From an uncultured Bacteroidales bacterium (lineage in GTDB: Bacteria > Bacteroidota > Bacteroidia > Bacteroidales > JAUNSR01): DNA of 64,000 nt. The stretch is taken from positions 1-64,000 of the forward strand of contig CAMTOJ010000012.1 in NCBI GenBank assembly GCA_947074145.1. Direction: 5' to 3'. The notes beneath the pieces were generated by a model that was not told the DNA's origin, ran no database searches, and was given only the letters and a program-made list of their open reading frames with translations. A program made the translations under genes and the position numbers. This document shows, one piece after another, positions 29,683 through 38,510 of the stretch (the stretch's first letter is position 1; each line of letters starts with the position of its first letter).

Positions 29683-30978
29683 TTATTTATAGTTCAAATA
29701 TCCTATTGTTCTTATTTCATAAACACCTTTCAATGTGATCCCTTTTGTAGCCTGAGCTGATTCTGGATCAACAATATAAATAGAAGCATCTTCACCGAAA
29801 CTAGTAATCGGCATATATAATTTCCCGTCATTAAACATCGGTACCCCTCCTGTTTCTGCGCCCGAAAGGATAAGACTCTTATTTGGAAGGCCGGAAATCC
29901 ATTTAAATGATTTCTCCTCCATATCGACGATTGCGAACTGATGCCCGGGAGTTATTGTTGAGATATTGATATCATTATATATTTCAAGACAAAACTTGTT
30001 GTCGGTCATATGCCATAAACGTCTGATAGTATATCCTCCTGTCTGTTCTTCAATATTGAAATAATAATCCTTGTCAAATTCAGATGATCCGGTAGTTATT
30101 CGAAGAGCACCACAGGCTTTTGTCGTATTTTTGTCAAATGAACCGGAAAAAACATATACAGTTCCATTATCTGTTTTTCCTAACTGAGAGAAAACTTGTG
30201 ATCTGTATTGACCTGCACTATAGCTAATTCTGTCATCTCTATATATGTTTTTTATTTTCAAATCCTTATCCATATGAGCAACCCAAACACTATCAGGAAA
30301 AGCAACATCTCCTATACTCGAACCATTACCTGTTCCTGTCTGATTGAATGAAGATTGAACCATACTTGAAAGAAATTCACCGTTACCAAGATCAACAACA
30401 CCGGCAAAGGTTATCTGCTCATCATTTGATGTTATATCTTCTGTCCAGATTGTTGTGGTTCGCTCTAATGAAACAGAATTATCATTTATATCCCAAAAAG
30501 AGAAAGTGGCGCCGTCGTTTCTTGTTCCGTCAGCCGAAACCTGACCGGCAACACTTGTCATAAGTTGGCTACCAAAGAATCCGTAATTTGAAAAACGGCT
30601 CGATATCTTGAATTCCCCCAATTTTTCAAGAGAAGAATCCTTTTTATATCGAAAACCATATCCTATACCGGCAAATTGTTGTTGGTAGACCATTCCTATT
30701 GCTACATCTTCTTTGAATATCCAAGTATATTCGGTTTGTGGGAGTTCCATTATATTGGAACTTATATTAAGATCACCTTCCTCCAGGGATTCTGCCTGCA
30801 TTATATATTCGGTTCCACTACTTGCTTTTACTGCAATAAAATATGGACCGGTTCCACTTTGAAGAACATCTCCATTCGATATATTCTCATCTTTTTCACA
30901 CGAAGAAAATAATGAGACAGAGCCTATCAGAAAACTGAATCTGAATAATCTCTTAAATAATAAACTCTTTTGATTCAT
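29683..30978 (-). CDS. DUF4374 lipoprotein, XusB-like (copy 1)
   Basis: A 431-residue lipoprotein, MNQKSLLFKRLFRFSFLIGSVSLFSSC with the mature end EKDENISNGD. DUF4374 features: GTVYVFSGSFDKNTTKACGALRI, FDKDYYFNIEEQTGGYTIRRLW, EEKSFKWISGLPNKS and a final PMFNDGKLYMPI strand. It starts ten bp after the TonB receptor stop, so it is the primary receptor partner. Compared with copy 2 the framework is conserved but loops differ, as expected if the two bind different ligands or form a relay. Substrate unknown. Confidence 0.86.
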   Translation of the reverse strand: MNQKSLLFKRLFRFSFLIGSVSLFSSCEKDENISNGDVLQSGTGPYFIAVKASSGTEYIMQAESLEEGDLNISSNIMELPQTEYTWIFKEDVAIGMVYQQQFAGIGYGFRYKKDSSLEKLGEFKISSRFSNYGFFGSQLMTSVAGQVSADGTRNDGATFSFWDINDNSVSLERTTTIWTEDITSNDEQITFAGVVDLGNGEFLSSMVQSSFNQTGTGNGSSIGDVAFPDSVWVAHMDKDLKIKNIYRDDRISYSAGQYRSQVFSQLGKTDNGTVYVFSGSFDKNTTKACGALRITTGSSEFDKDYYFNIEEQTGGYTIRRLWHMTDNKFCLEIYNDINISTITPGHQFAIVDMEEKSFKWISGLPNKSLILSGAETGGVPMFNDGKLYMPITSFGEDASIYIVDPESAQATKGITLKGVYEIRTIGYLNYK

Positions 30979-30988
30979 TTTTTTATAA

Positions 30989-33361
30989 TTAGTTGTTAAG
31001 TTGTTTATGAAAGAAATAGCGAAATTTTAGAGAGAAATTCCGCCCCGGTTTCTGTAAACTATAATTATCATATAAAAGAGCATCTGTTATATTACCTGCT
31101 TGCACAGCAATGTTAAACCTCCCATTATTTATCGAATAAGTCATATTTATATCATGTGACATCTGTCTTGGAATATAAAGTTTAGCTCCTTCGCCTGCCC
31201 ATGAACGAAAAAATTTCTCTGTAAAAAGTAAATTATATCCCAATGTCAGGTTATTTTTCTTGCCGAATAATCTATAGAAAGTATAAGAGGCATCTGCATT
31301 TCCAAACAAGTAGGGAAGATTTGGAACACGATTATTATAAGTTACGGATTCAGAACCAATAGCAGTATATAATTCTTTATCCCTCATATCATGATAAGAA
31401 AAATTGGATCCGACCACTAAAATATTTTTATAGTAATATCTCAATGTTATATCCGTACCTAATCCTAAAACTTTTCCGTGATTCGCGCTTGTAGCTATAC
31501 CTTTTGACCCAATAGTTCTGATTATATAATCAGTAACATATCTGGAAAATGCTCCAAAATCGATAGTAAAAGAATGTTTCTTATCAAAATAATGAGAGTA
31601 AGAAAGATTCATATTAAAATTGTTGCTGTTTTCAGGTCTTATATTTGCTGCGCCGTTTTCATAATCACCGTCACCGAAAAGTTCTGTATCTGTCGGTAAT
31701 CTATATGTCTTTTCATAAGAAATCTTATATTGAAGGTCTGAAGTGAAGAAATATGTTCCGGCCACTCCATAACCGAAAACATCACTATTTCGGGTTTGTT
31801 CTTCATACTGATCTCTTCCGGTTATTGCAACGTTAACAGGACCACAAACATTAGTGTAATAATATTTACCGAATAATGATGCATTCCATTTATCACTGTG
31901 TACATATTTATATGATAAACCAAGTATATTCTTTTCATTCTTTCTTCTCATAAAGGTTGCAGCACTACTCTGCATTGAATTAGCAGCTGAATTCGTGGTC
32001 TTACGCACATAATGGCTATACATATTATTCAACGAGAAAAAATGATTCTCTCCTATTCGATATTTTAGATTAGCAACACTATAACCGGTTTTCCCATGAA
32101 ATTCGGCAAGAGTAGCAACCCCTTCTCCTTGAGTATCCTTGTCTATATATTCACCACTCCAGTTATATTCACGCGCTACTGTATCAACGTTATTTGTAGA
32201 GACATCGGAATATCTCACACTCAGATCCACATCCAGATTTTTTATAATGAAATTTTTCTTTTCGTAATTCAAAGAGGGTGTTATTGCATTTGAAGTACGA
32301 TATTTACCACCGAAAACGATAGTCATCAGATTTGCATTCTGTATTTGTGCATATTCGCGACTATAATTTAAGCCTACGATAAAACGGTTAGCCCACCTCT
32401 TATTTTCTACTCCTGTCTGAAATATCACAGCCTCATTATGATATTTATCATGAAAGCGGCGAAACCAATCCTCTTGTTGTGACACACTGCTGGTCATAAG
32501 ATCGGTATATTTGGTTTTTATCTTATAATCATTATCTGAATAGTTTTGATATGCATTAAGCTGGAGAATAAAACCTTTTTTTGATGTATATCCGAAGTTC
32601 AAATTTGATTTATGTGTATTAAATGAACCATAAGAATATGAAGCATCAAGATATGTATTGGATGTTTTAGATGTCACTATATTTATAGCTCCACCTAATG
32701 CATCACCACCAAACTCGACCGGAACTACTCCTTTATAGATTTCGATCCTTTCCGCTATATTGACAGGAATATTATTTAATTTAAAAGATGAACCCGACCC
32801 TTCCATCGGTACTCCATCTATAAAGATTTTAATATGTCTTCCTGTAAAACCATTAAGATTTATCTGAGTACCAGAACCAAGTCCCCCTTCTTCTCTTAAT
32901 CTTACTCCTGATACTGTATTAAGGATATGAGCAAGATCAAGAGATGTATTACTTAATTTTTTTGTATCAATTGCGACGGCATTATAAGCTGAGTTGTTAA
33001 TAACATCAACAGCCTTTCCCAATATCTCGACTTCTTCTATCTCCTCAATTTTTGGGATTAATGTTAAATTCATTTTTATGCGTTCACCGTCTAATAATGT
33101 CAAATCTTTTTCGACCGTTTCATACCCCAACGCAGAAACAACAAGAGTATAATGTCCCTGTTTAGCTACTATGTGATAAAGCCCTTCTGAATTGCTGGCA
33201 CTCCCGAATCCTGTATTTTTAAGATATACGGTAGCGAACTCGACAATTCCATTTTCTATTGAAAATATCCTACCTGAAATGACAGCTTCTTTTTTATGGG
33301 CAAAAGCAGATAATGAATTCACCAAAACAACCAAAACCAACACTAAACTCCTAAATTTCAT
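30989..33361 (-). CDS. TonB-dependent outer-membrane receptor, XusA-like
   Basis: A 790-residue receptor. Signal peptide MKFRSLVLVLVVLVNSLSAFAH; carboxypeptidase-regulatory-like domain at about 25-105 (GRIFSIENGIVEFATVYLKNTGFGSASNSEGLYHI); plug domain at about 110-235 (LDLAHILNTVSGVRLREEGG ... FIDGVPMEGSG ... IEIYKGVVPVEFGGDALGGAINIVT); then a 22-strand-type barrel ending LKFRYFFHKQLNN. This is a FecA/CirA-like metal-chelate receptor rather than a SusC porin, which is about 1000 residues. It is followed by two DUF4374 lipoproteins, as in the xus locus, but no PepSY membrane reductase (XusC) follows. Ferric siderophore is the best guess. Confidence 0.9.
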   Translation of the reverse strand: MKFRSLVLVLVVLVNSLSAFAHKKEAVISGRIFSIENGIVEFATVYLKNTGFGSASNSEGLYHIVAKQGHYTLVVSALGYETVEKDLTLLDGERIKMNLTLIPKIEEIEEVEILGKAVDVINNSAYNAVAIDTKKLSNTSLDLAHILNTVSGVRLREEGGLGSGTQINLNGFTGRHIKIFIDGVPMEGSGSSFKLNNIPVNIAERIEIYKGVVPVEFGGDALGGAINIVTSKTSNTYLDASYSYGSFNTHKSNLNFGYTSKKGFILQLNAYQNYSDNDYKIKTKYTDLMTSSVSQQEDWFRRFHDKYHNEAVIFQTGVENKRWANRFIVGLNYSREYAQIQNANLMTIVFGGKYRTSNAITPSLNYEKKNFIIKNLDVDLSVRYSDVSTNNVDTVAREYNWSGEYIDKDTQGEGVATLAEFHGKTGYSVANLKYRIGENHFFSLNNMYSHYVRKTTNSAANSMQSSAATFMRRKNEKNILGLSYKYVHSDKWNASLFGKYYYTNVCGPVNVAITGRDQYEEQTRNSDVFGYGVAGTYFFTSDLQYKISYEKTYRLPTDTELFGDGDYENGAANIRPENSNNFNMNLSYSHYFDKKHSFTIDFGAFSRYVTDYIIRTIGSKGIATSANHGKVLGLGTDITLRYYYKNILVVGSNFSYHDMRDKELYTAIGSESVTYNNRVPNLPYLFGNADASYTFYRLFGKKNNLTLGYNLLFTEKFFRSWAGEGAKLYIPRQMSHDINMTYSINNGRFNIAVQAGNITDALLYDNYSLQKPGRNFSLKFRYFFHKQLNN

Positions 33362-33415
33362 CTACTTAAATGATTATTTTATTTTTATCGTGTCTAAATA
33401 AGACTTTAATGAGCG

Positions 33416-33446
33416 CAAAAGTATACTCTTTTAGAAACCAAACAAA
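33416..33446 (-). promoter_or_regulatory. Bacteroidetes-type promoter of the TonB receptor operon
   Basis: On the minus strand TTTG (33446-33443), 19 bases, then TACTTTTG (33423-33416), an exact fit to the TTTG-N19-21-TAnnTTTG sigma consensus. Expected transcription start is about 45-50 bp upstream of the receptor ATG. Confidence 0.75.
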
Positions 33447-33619
33447 TATTTTGAAGTAGATCAAATGCTATAAAAATTGGGGTTTAATAACAGAAAAATA
33501 ATAGATGAATCTCAAGTTTTTTCTCTTCACGCTGGCAATTACAAATTCGATATTTTTAAATAGTTATCATTCAAAACATTAGTACTGACTTTAAAGAAAG
33601 ATTGAATAAAAATCAAGCT

Positions 33620-33641
33620 CTTAAAGTTTAATAACTTCAAG
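33620..33641. promoter_or_regulatory. Candidate operator in the divergent XusA/LysR gap
   Basis: CTTAAAGTT - TAAT - AACTTCAAG is a 9-bp inverted repeat with one mismatch. It lies between the two divergent promoters, where a LysR protein would be expected to bind a dyad of this size. Confidence 0.45.
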
Positions 33642-33695
33642 ATGGTAGAAATTTCATTTTAGATATATATTATTTTTATTTATTCTAAATTAAAA

Positions 33696-33725
33696 TTGAA
33701 CTTGCAAGAGTATTATATAACTTTG
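33696..33725 (+). promoter_or_regulatory. Promoter of the LysR-type regulator
   Basis: TTG (33696-33698), 19 bases, TAACTTTG (33718-33725), matching the Bacteroidetes -33/-7 consensus, 57 bp before the ATG. Confidence 0.7.
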
Positions 33726-33781
33726 CGTGGGGAAAATGAAGATGAAATAAAATAAAAAAATATAGGATTTACTGATTATTT

Positions 33782-34696
33782 ATGAAGACAAACTTAGAAT
33801 GGCTTAGAACTTTTAAAGCAATATATGAATTAGGTACAATGAGCGATGCAGCAAAAGAACTTAATATTTCTCAACCTGGGGTCAGTCTACATCTTAATTC
33901 ACTTGAGGCTTACGTCGGTCATCCTTTATTTGAACGCGGAACAAGAAAGATGATTCCCAACGAAAGAGCAAAACTTCTATATATAGAAATACTTAGTTCT
34001 ATTTCAAAACTGGAGGAAGTTGAAAATACTTTTCGTAACAAATCAGAAAAAAGAAAACTTACCGTTAGCATCGGAATGTATCCCGGATTATTCCGGCAAC
34101 TTCTTGAACCTCATATTCCTAATCTTGATTTTAATCTGATTCTTCACCTTGAGAATAATGATAAAATGAGGCCTTTACTCGAAAACGGATCAGTAGATAT
34201 GATTATAACGACCGATCATCTTCCTTGTAAGAATACTATTTATGAAGTTCTGGGTAAATCTCAATTCATTCTTGTAGCTGGTAAGAATACCAATATATCA
34301 GATTTTCAAACTCTTAATTTTGAGAATAAAAAACAGATAAGCAGATGGCTTCAGTCCCAAATCTGGTACACGACATCTGATAGGGAAAAATTTATCAAAT
34401 TCTGGAAATTAAACTTTAAAAGGGACCCTGACTTCGCTCCTAATTATACCGTTCCCGATAAATTTTCTATTTTAAGATGCCTAAGCAATGGTGACGGAAT
34501 AGCTGTCTTACCGGCTTCAATATGTCATGATGCTATAACAACGGGGGATATAAAATTTCTTTGGAAAGGTTATGTGGATATGAAAAATACTTTATATTTC
34601 GGACAACGAAAAAAAAGTCTTCTTCATGATGAATTACTCCATCTTAAAGAGATTATCATTCCTGAATTTGAAAAAAGTCATCCCGAAATTTATTGA
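33782..34696 (+). CDS. LysR-family transcriptional regulator
   Basis: A 304-residue LTTR. The N-terminal winged helix-turn-helix is clear: LEWLRTFKAIYELGTMSDAAKELNISQPGVSLHLNSLEAYVGHPLFERG (residues 3-52). The linker helix and a LysR-substrate domain follow (TVSIGMYPGLFRQLLEP ... MIITTDHLP ... LSNGDGIAVLPASI). LysR proteins usually control the divergent gene, here the TonB/DUF4374 operon, and bind a small co-inducer. The oxalate operon follows that operon, so oxalate or an iron-oxalate signal is conceivable. Target and ligand are inferences. Confidence 0.93.
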   Translation: MKTNLEWLRTFKAIYELGTMSDAAKELNISQPGVSLHLNSLEAYVGHPLFERGTRKMIPNERAKLLYIEILSSISKLEEVENTFRNKSEKRKLTVSIGMYPGLFRQLLEPHIPNLDFNLILHLENNDKMRPLLENGSVDMIITTDHLPCKNTIYEVLGKSQFILVAGKNTNISDFQTLNFENKKQISRWLQSQIWYTTSDREKFIKFWKLNFKRDPDFAPNYTVPDKFSILRCLSNGDGIAVLPASICHDAITTGDIKFLWKGYVDMKNTLYFGQRKKSLLHDELLHLKEIIIPEFEKSHPEIY

Positions 34697-34702
34697 ACTA
34701 AA

Positions 34703-34748
34703 AAAGCGAACTCATAAGATGTCATAATTCTACTTATGGGTTCGCTTT
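34703..34748. terminator. Bidirectional terminator after the LysR gene
   Basis: AAAGCGAACTCATAAG and CTTATGGGTTCGCTTT form a 16-bp stem with one G-T pair, followed by ATTTTTCT. It serves the LysR gene and the converging synthetase gene. Confidence 0.85.
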
Positions 34749-34771
34749 ATTTTTCTATAAATTTAATATTA

Positions 34772-36832
34772 CTACTTTTCTATTCTTAATCTCGCATCCA
34801 CTGCTATAACATCTTCTTCTGAACCCAAAAGAGGATTAATATCGAGCTCTTTTATTTCAGTAGCAAACCTTAATAATGAAGATAATCTAACGATTATTTC
34901 TGCAAACATAAATTCATTCACGCTTTTCTGACCTCTTGTACCTTTTATGATTTTATAAGCTCTTAACGAATGGATCATAGATTCGGCTTCATTAAATGAT
35001 AAAGGAGCAAGACCCGAAGCTATATCTTTAAGTACTTCGACAAATATACCCCCGAGACCGCAAAGTATGATATGACCGAAACGTGGTTCATATTTTGCTC
35101 CGATAAACAATTCTGTTCCTTTTATCATAGGCTGAATCATAACTTCTGTAGCTCCATCAATTGACATGAGCCTATCGAATTCAAATGCAAGATGCTCAGA
35201 AGAATGAATATTAAGAACTACACCTCCGACATCTGTCTTATGTATAGGTCCGACTACTTTAGCCACTATCGGATAGCCGATATTTTCAGCTTCATTAATT
35301 ACTTCATCTTTTGAGCAAGAAACAAAATCAGGAATCATTGGAATATTAGCACAAGCAAATATCTGTTGTACAACTTCGGGATTTACATATCCGTCTTTAT
35401 CTATTGAATCGATTATTTTTCGAAGCCTCGGGACATCGACACCTGTCAGTTGCGGCCCCTCATTACTTGGTGGTGGAACATTATAAACACGGCTGATGGC
35501 AGTTGCAAGGGTTACCTCATCAGAGAAATTCACATTTCCTTTTTCAATAAACATCTTTACCTCATCACCGGCTGTTATTATTGAAGGTAGAATAGGAAAT
35601 ATTGGTTTTTTAGAACTCCTTATCTTTTCATCCAGCACCTTATAGGCATCATAAACCTGCACAAGCCCCGGACTTCCGAAAATTACTGCTATGGCATCAA
35701 TATTCTCAAATTTGTTTTCACAATAATCTATCGCAAGAGCCAAATGTTCAGGTGTCCCTGTTGCAAGAATATCTATCGGGTTTGATACGGCTGAGCCGGG
35801 ATAAAGTCCGGCTTTCAACTCCTCGGCAATTGGTCCGTGAAGATCGGGAACTTCAAGTCCCCCCTTTGATAAAGCATCTGTAAGCATCACTGCCGGGCCC
35901 CCAGCATGTGTAATTATGGCTATATTTTTACCTTTTATCTCTTTAAGAGTAAAAATTGCGGCAACAGTGGTCAGCTCTTCTCGACTGAAACATCTCACAA
36001 TTCCGGCTTTACGAAACAAAGCTTCTACAGCTAGATCACTACTTGCTATTGCTCCCGTGTGAGAAGATGCAGCTCTTGCGCCCGATTCTGAAGAACCTGA
36101 TTTAATAGCTGCAATCTTGCACCCTTTTCTTATCAGAGAAGAAGCATGAAGCAATAGTTTGTCAGGGTCTTTTATATTTTCGATATATAGGAGTTTTATC
36201 TTCGAACTTTCACCCTCCTTATAATTGACATCCATATATTCGAGGATATCCTCAACACCTATTTGAGTTGCATTACCAACCGACCAAATAGAATTGAAAA
36301 CAAGCCCTTTTGCAACCGATGATTCAAGTATATAAACCACTGTTGCTCCTGAACTTGATATAAGATCGGCTCCTTGATGTTTGAATTTTGGTATAGGCAA
36401 AGTAAATACACCATGATAATTGCTATTCATTATTCCTATGCAATTAGGACCAATCAGCGATGCTTTATATATGTTACATATATCTTTAATCCTTTCTTCA
36501 AGCAATTTCCCCTCTGGCGTCTCCTCTGAAAATCCGGCTGACAGGATTATAAACGCTCTGACTTTCTTATCGCGGGCAAGTGTTTCAACTGCATCAGGAC
36601 AAGCCGCAGCAGGTATAGCTATTATAGCCAGATCTGCTTCAGGAACAGTAGAAACATCTTCGTAGCATTTTATACCCTGAACCTCCTTTTCTTTTGGATT
36701 AACTGCATAAAGTTTGCCTTTATATTTTCCTTCTTTAAGATTTCGGATAACCTTTCCTCCGGGTTTTCGGATATTGTCTGATCCTCCAACAACAATTATG
36801 GATTCAGGATTAATCAATTGCCTATTTATCAT
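34772..36832 (-). CDS. ADP-forming acetate/acyl-CoA synthetase (fused alpha-beta)
   Basis: A 686-residue ADP-forming acyl-CoA synthetase that conserves the thioester bond as ATP (acyl-CoA + ADP + Pi to acid + ATP). Order of domains: CoA-binding Rossmann domain (SIIVVGGSDNIRKPGGKVIRNL, residues 11-32), ligase-CoA region with the phospho-histidine loop SHTGAIASSDLAV near 255, a further succinyl-CoA-ligase-like part, and an ATP-grasp domain from about 475 (PIVAKVVGPIHKTDVGGVVLNI ... GLGGIFVEVLKD ... ELDINPLL). With PFOR it could turn pyruvate-derived acetyl-CoA into ATP. Formyl-CoA from oxalate is another possible substrate, but this is speculative. Confidence 0.9.
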   Translation of the reverse strand: MINRQLINPESIIVVGGSDNIRKPGGKVIRNLKEGKYKGKLYAVNPKEKEVQGIKCYEDVSTVPEADLAIIAIPAAACPDAVETLARDKKVRAFIILSAGFSEETPEGKLLEERIKDICNIYKASLIGPNCIGIMNSNYHGVFTLPIPKFKHQGADLISSSGATVVYILESSVAKGLVFNSIWSVGNATQIGVEDILEYMDVNYKEGESSKIKLLYIENIKDPDKLLLHASSLIRKGCKIAAIKSGSSESGARAASSHTGAIASSDLAVEALFRKAGIVRCFSREELTTVAAIFTLKEIKGKNIAIITHAGGPAVMLTDALSKGGLEVPDLHGPIAEELKAGLYPGSAVSNPIDILATGTPEHLALAIDYCENKFENIDAIAVIFGSPGLVQVYDAYKVLDEKIRSSKKPIFPILPSIITAGDEVKMFIEKGNVNFSDEVTLATAISRVYNVPPPSNEGPQLTGVDVPRLRKIIDSIDKDGYVNPEVVQQIFACANIPMIPDFVSCSKDEVINEAENIGYPIVAKVVGPIHKTDVGGVVLNIHSSEHLAFEFDRLMSIDGATEVMIQPMIKGTELFIGAKYEPRFGHIILCGLGGIFVEVLKDIASGLAPLSFNEAESMIHSLRAYKIIKGTRGQKSVNEFMFAEIIVRLSSLLRFATEIKELDINPLLGSEEDVIAVDARLRIEK

Positions 36833-36940
36833 ATGATATTAATGTTAAGATTCGGTTTACGTCATTTGTATATACAAATGTAAACAAGTTCTTTCTATTA
36901 ACATATAAATGAAACTTATTGCTTTTTGTTTAAATAATAT

Positions 36941-37540
36941 CTATACTATAGCCTGACTCGGACAATTCTTAACACACTTCATACATTGATGGCAGAACAG
37001 CGCATTAGTTGCCTTAACTTGTTTATTCTGTATAACGAAAACCTGTGCAGGGCAACGTTTCACACATTTAGCACATTTGATACATTTTTCATTATCTACA
37101 TTCGGCATAAACGCTTTACCATTTTTACGATTGTGAAACCATCCGAATCGCTTATGGATATGAAAAACAGAGATTGCAATAACAATTAAACCGAATTTTC
37201 CGTGAATACCTCCAAGAGGATTATGTTCTGCTCCTATAATGAAAATAACAGCTACTATAATTCCTGATATAAATGTAATAAAAGATAACCATGATAACCA
37301 TTTTGTTGCTTTAGCATTAAGTTTTCTGACTCTTTTCAACCAGTTTCCCAAACCACCCCAATGAATATAAAGATGATATATTACAGCCGACATACATAAA
37401 AGGCAAACAATTATATGGGTCCATACCCATGTGCGAAATTCTATTCCGATAAATGCATTATTGCCAATAATCTCTAAAAGAATTGAACTGACAGCAGTCA
37501 GCACTCCGAGAATCAATAAAATGATATTAAAACTATACAT
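36941..37540 (-). CDS. Membrane ferredoxin with DUF4405/cytochrome b-like helices
   Basis: A 199-residue protein with four membrane helices (FNIILLILGVLTAVSSILLEII; TWVWTHIIVCLLCMSAVIYHLYIHWG; WLSFITFISGIIVAVIFIIG; FGLIVIAISVFHIHKRFGW), the second and fourth carrying histidines able to hold heme. The cytosolic tail has two [4Fe-4S] motifs, CIKCAKCVKRCP and CHQCMKCVKNCP. It could pass ferredoxin electrons to quinone or the reverse. It precedes the ADP-forming synthetase by 108 bp on the same strand and is divergent from an AraC gene. No partner dehydrogenase is adjacent. Confidence 0.82.
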   Translation of the reverse strand: MYSFNIILLILGVLTAVSSILLEIIGNNAFIGIEFRTWVWTHIIVCLLCMSAVIYHLYIHWGGLGNWLKRVRKLNAKATKWLSWLSFITFISGIIVAVIFIIGAEHNPLGGIHGKFGLIVIAISVFHIHKRFGWFHNRKNGKAFMPNVDNEKCIKCAKCVKRCPAQVFVIQNKQVKATNALFCHQCMKCVKNCPSQAIV

Positions 37541-37631
37541 ATATTATGTCTTTATTTATTATGTAAAAATATGTCTTAAAGCACATATTTACATTCTTAA
37601 TATTTGCAGATACATATTCTATATTTGCTGA

Positions 37632-38510
37632 ATGAAAAAAGAACCTATAAATAACAACATTGCCGACAATATCTCTTCTATTGCCGAAATCAGAATACTA
37701 AGCGCAAAAAAGAATCCAGATCATTACCCGAAAGGTTATCATCGCCACAATTGCTATCAATTAGTAATAGTAGAAAAAGGTTATCTTGAAATAATGGTAA
37801 ACTGTTTATTACAAAGGATTGAAAAAAACACCATCGTAATGCTTGGAAATGATTTACCGCATGGTTCGATAGTTTATTCTAATGATATAAAAGTAACTTT
37901 AATCCATATTCCTTATTCTTCGGTCTCATGGTGCGCATCTATTCCTGATCTTGAATTAAAGTTTAGATTTATAAAGGAAAGTAGTGCAGGTTATCTTTTC
38001 ACATCTGAAAAATCGACAAAAAAGATTATTGGTTTGAGTAAAAAAATGCTTAAAAGTGAAGGTTTCGGAAAAGTTTCTTTTCTATTTGAACTACTTGATA
38101 TCTTAAGTAATGAATCTGATATTAAAAAGATAATATATGATACTTCTTCTGATATAGCAATTACAAATTTGAAACATCAAAGCCCTATTGATAGAACATT
38201 TGATTATATATACAAACACTATACCGATACATTTACACTCGATGAAATAGCATCATATGCCGGACAAAACCCGACAGCTTTATGTCGGGCGTTCAAAAAA
38301 CGTTCCGGCTTTGCAATATTCAGTTTTATAAATCGTATTCGAATAGAACAAGCTTGTCGCTTACTTCTCGATTATGAACTGTCTATCTCTCAAATTGCGT
38401 TTGTGGTGGGGTATAACTCTTTTTCCCATTTCAGCACTCAGTTTCAACGTATAGTTAATCTTTCACCTACTGAATATCGTCAGAAAAAAATGATTAGGAA
38501 AATCAATTAA
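37632..38510 (+). CDS. AraC-family transcriptional regulator with cupin domain
   Basis: A 292-residue regulator: N-terminal cupin sensor (PKGYHRHNCYQLVIVEKGYLEIMVN, residues 35-60) and C-terminal AraC double helix-turn-helix (FTLDEIASYAGQNPTALCRAFKKRSG ... LSISQIAFVVGYNSFSHFSTQFQRIVNLSPTEYRQ). The sensor pattern is that of sugar-responsive regulators. It is divergent from the membrane ferredoxin gene (91-bp gap) and overlaps tail to tail by eight bases with the next AraC gene. Confidence 0.9.
   Translation: MKKEPINNNIADNISSIAEIRILSAKKNPDHYPKGYHRHNCYQLVIVEKGYLEIMVNCLLQRIEKNTIVMLGNDLPHGSIVYSNDIKVTLIHIPYSSVSWCASIPDLELKFRFIKESSAGYLFTSEKSTKKIIGLSKKMLKSEGFGKVSFLFELLDILSNESDIKKIIYDTSSDIAITNLKHQSPIDRTFDYIYKHYTDTFTLDEIASYAGQNPTALCRAFKKRSGFAIFSFINRIRIEQACRLLLDYELSISQIAFVVGYNSFSHFSTQFQRIVNLSPTEYRQKKMIRKIN

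Noticed and set aside
34772-36832. Succinyl-CoA ligase or protein acetyltransferase (Pat) as the identity
   Set aside because: The domain order is that of ADP-forming acyl-CoA synthetase, and no GNAT domain is present.
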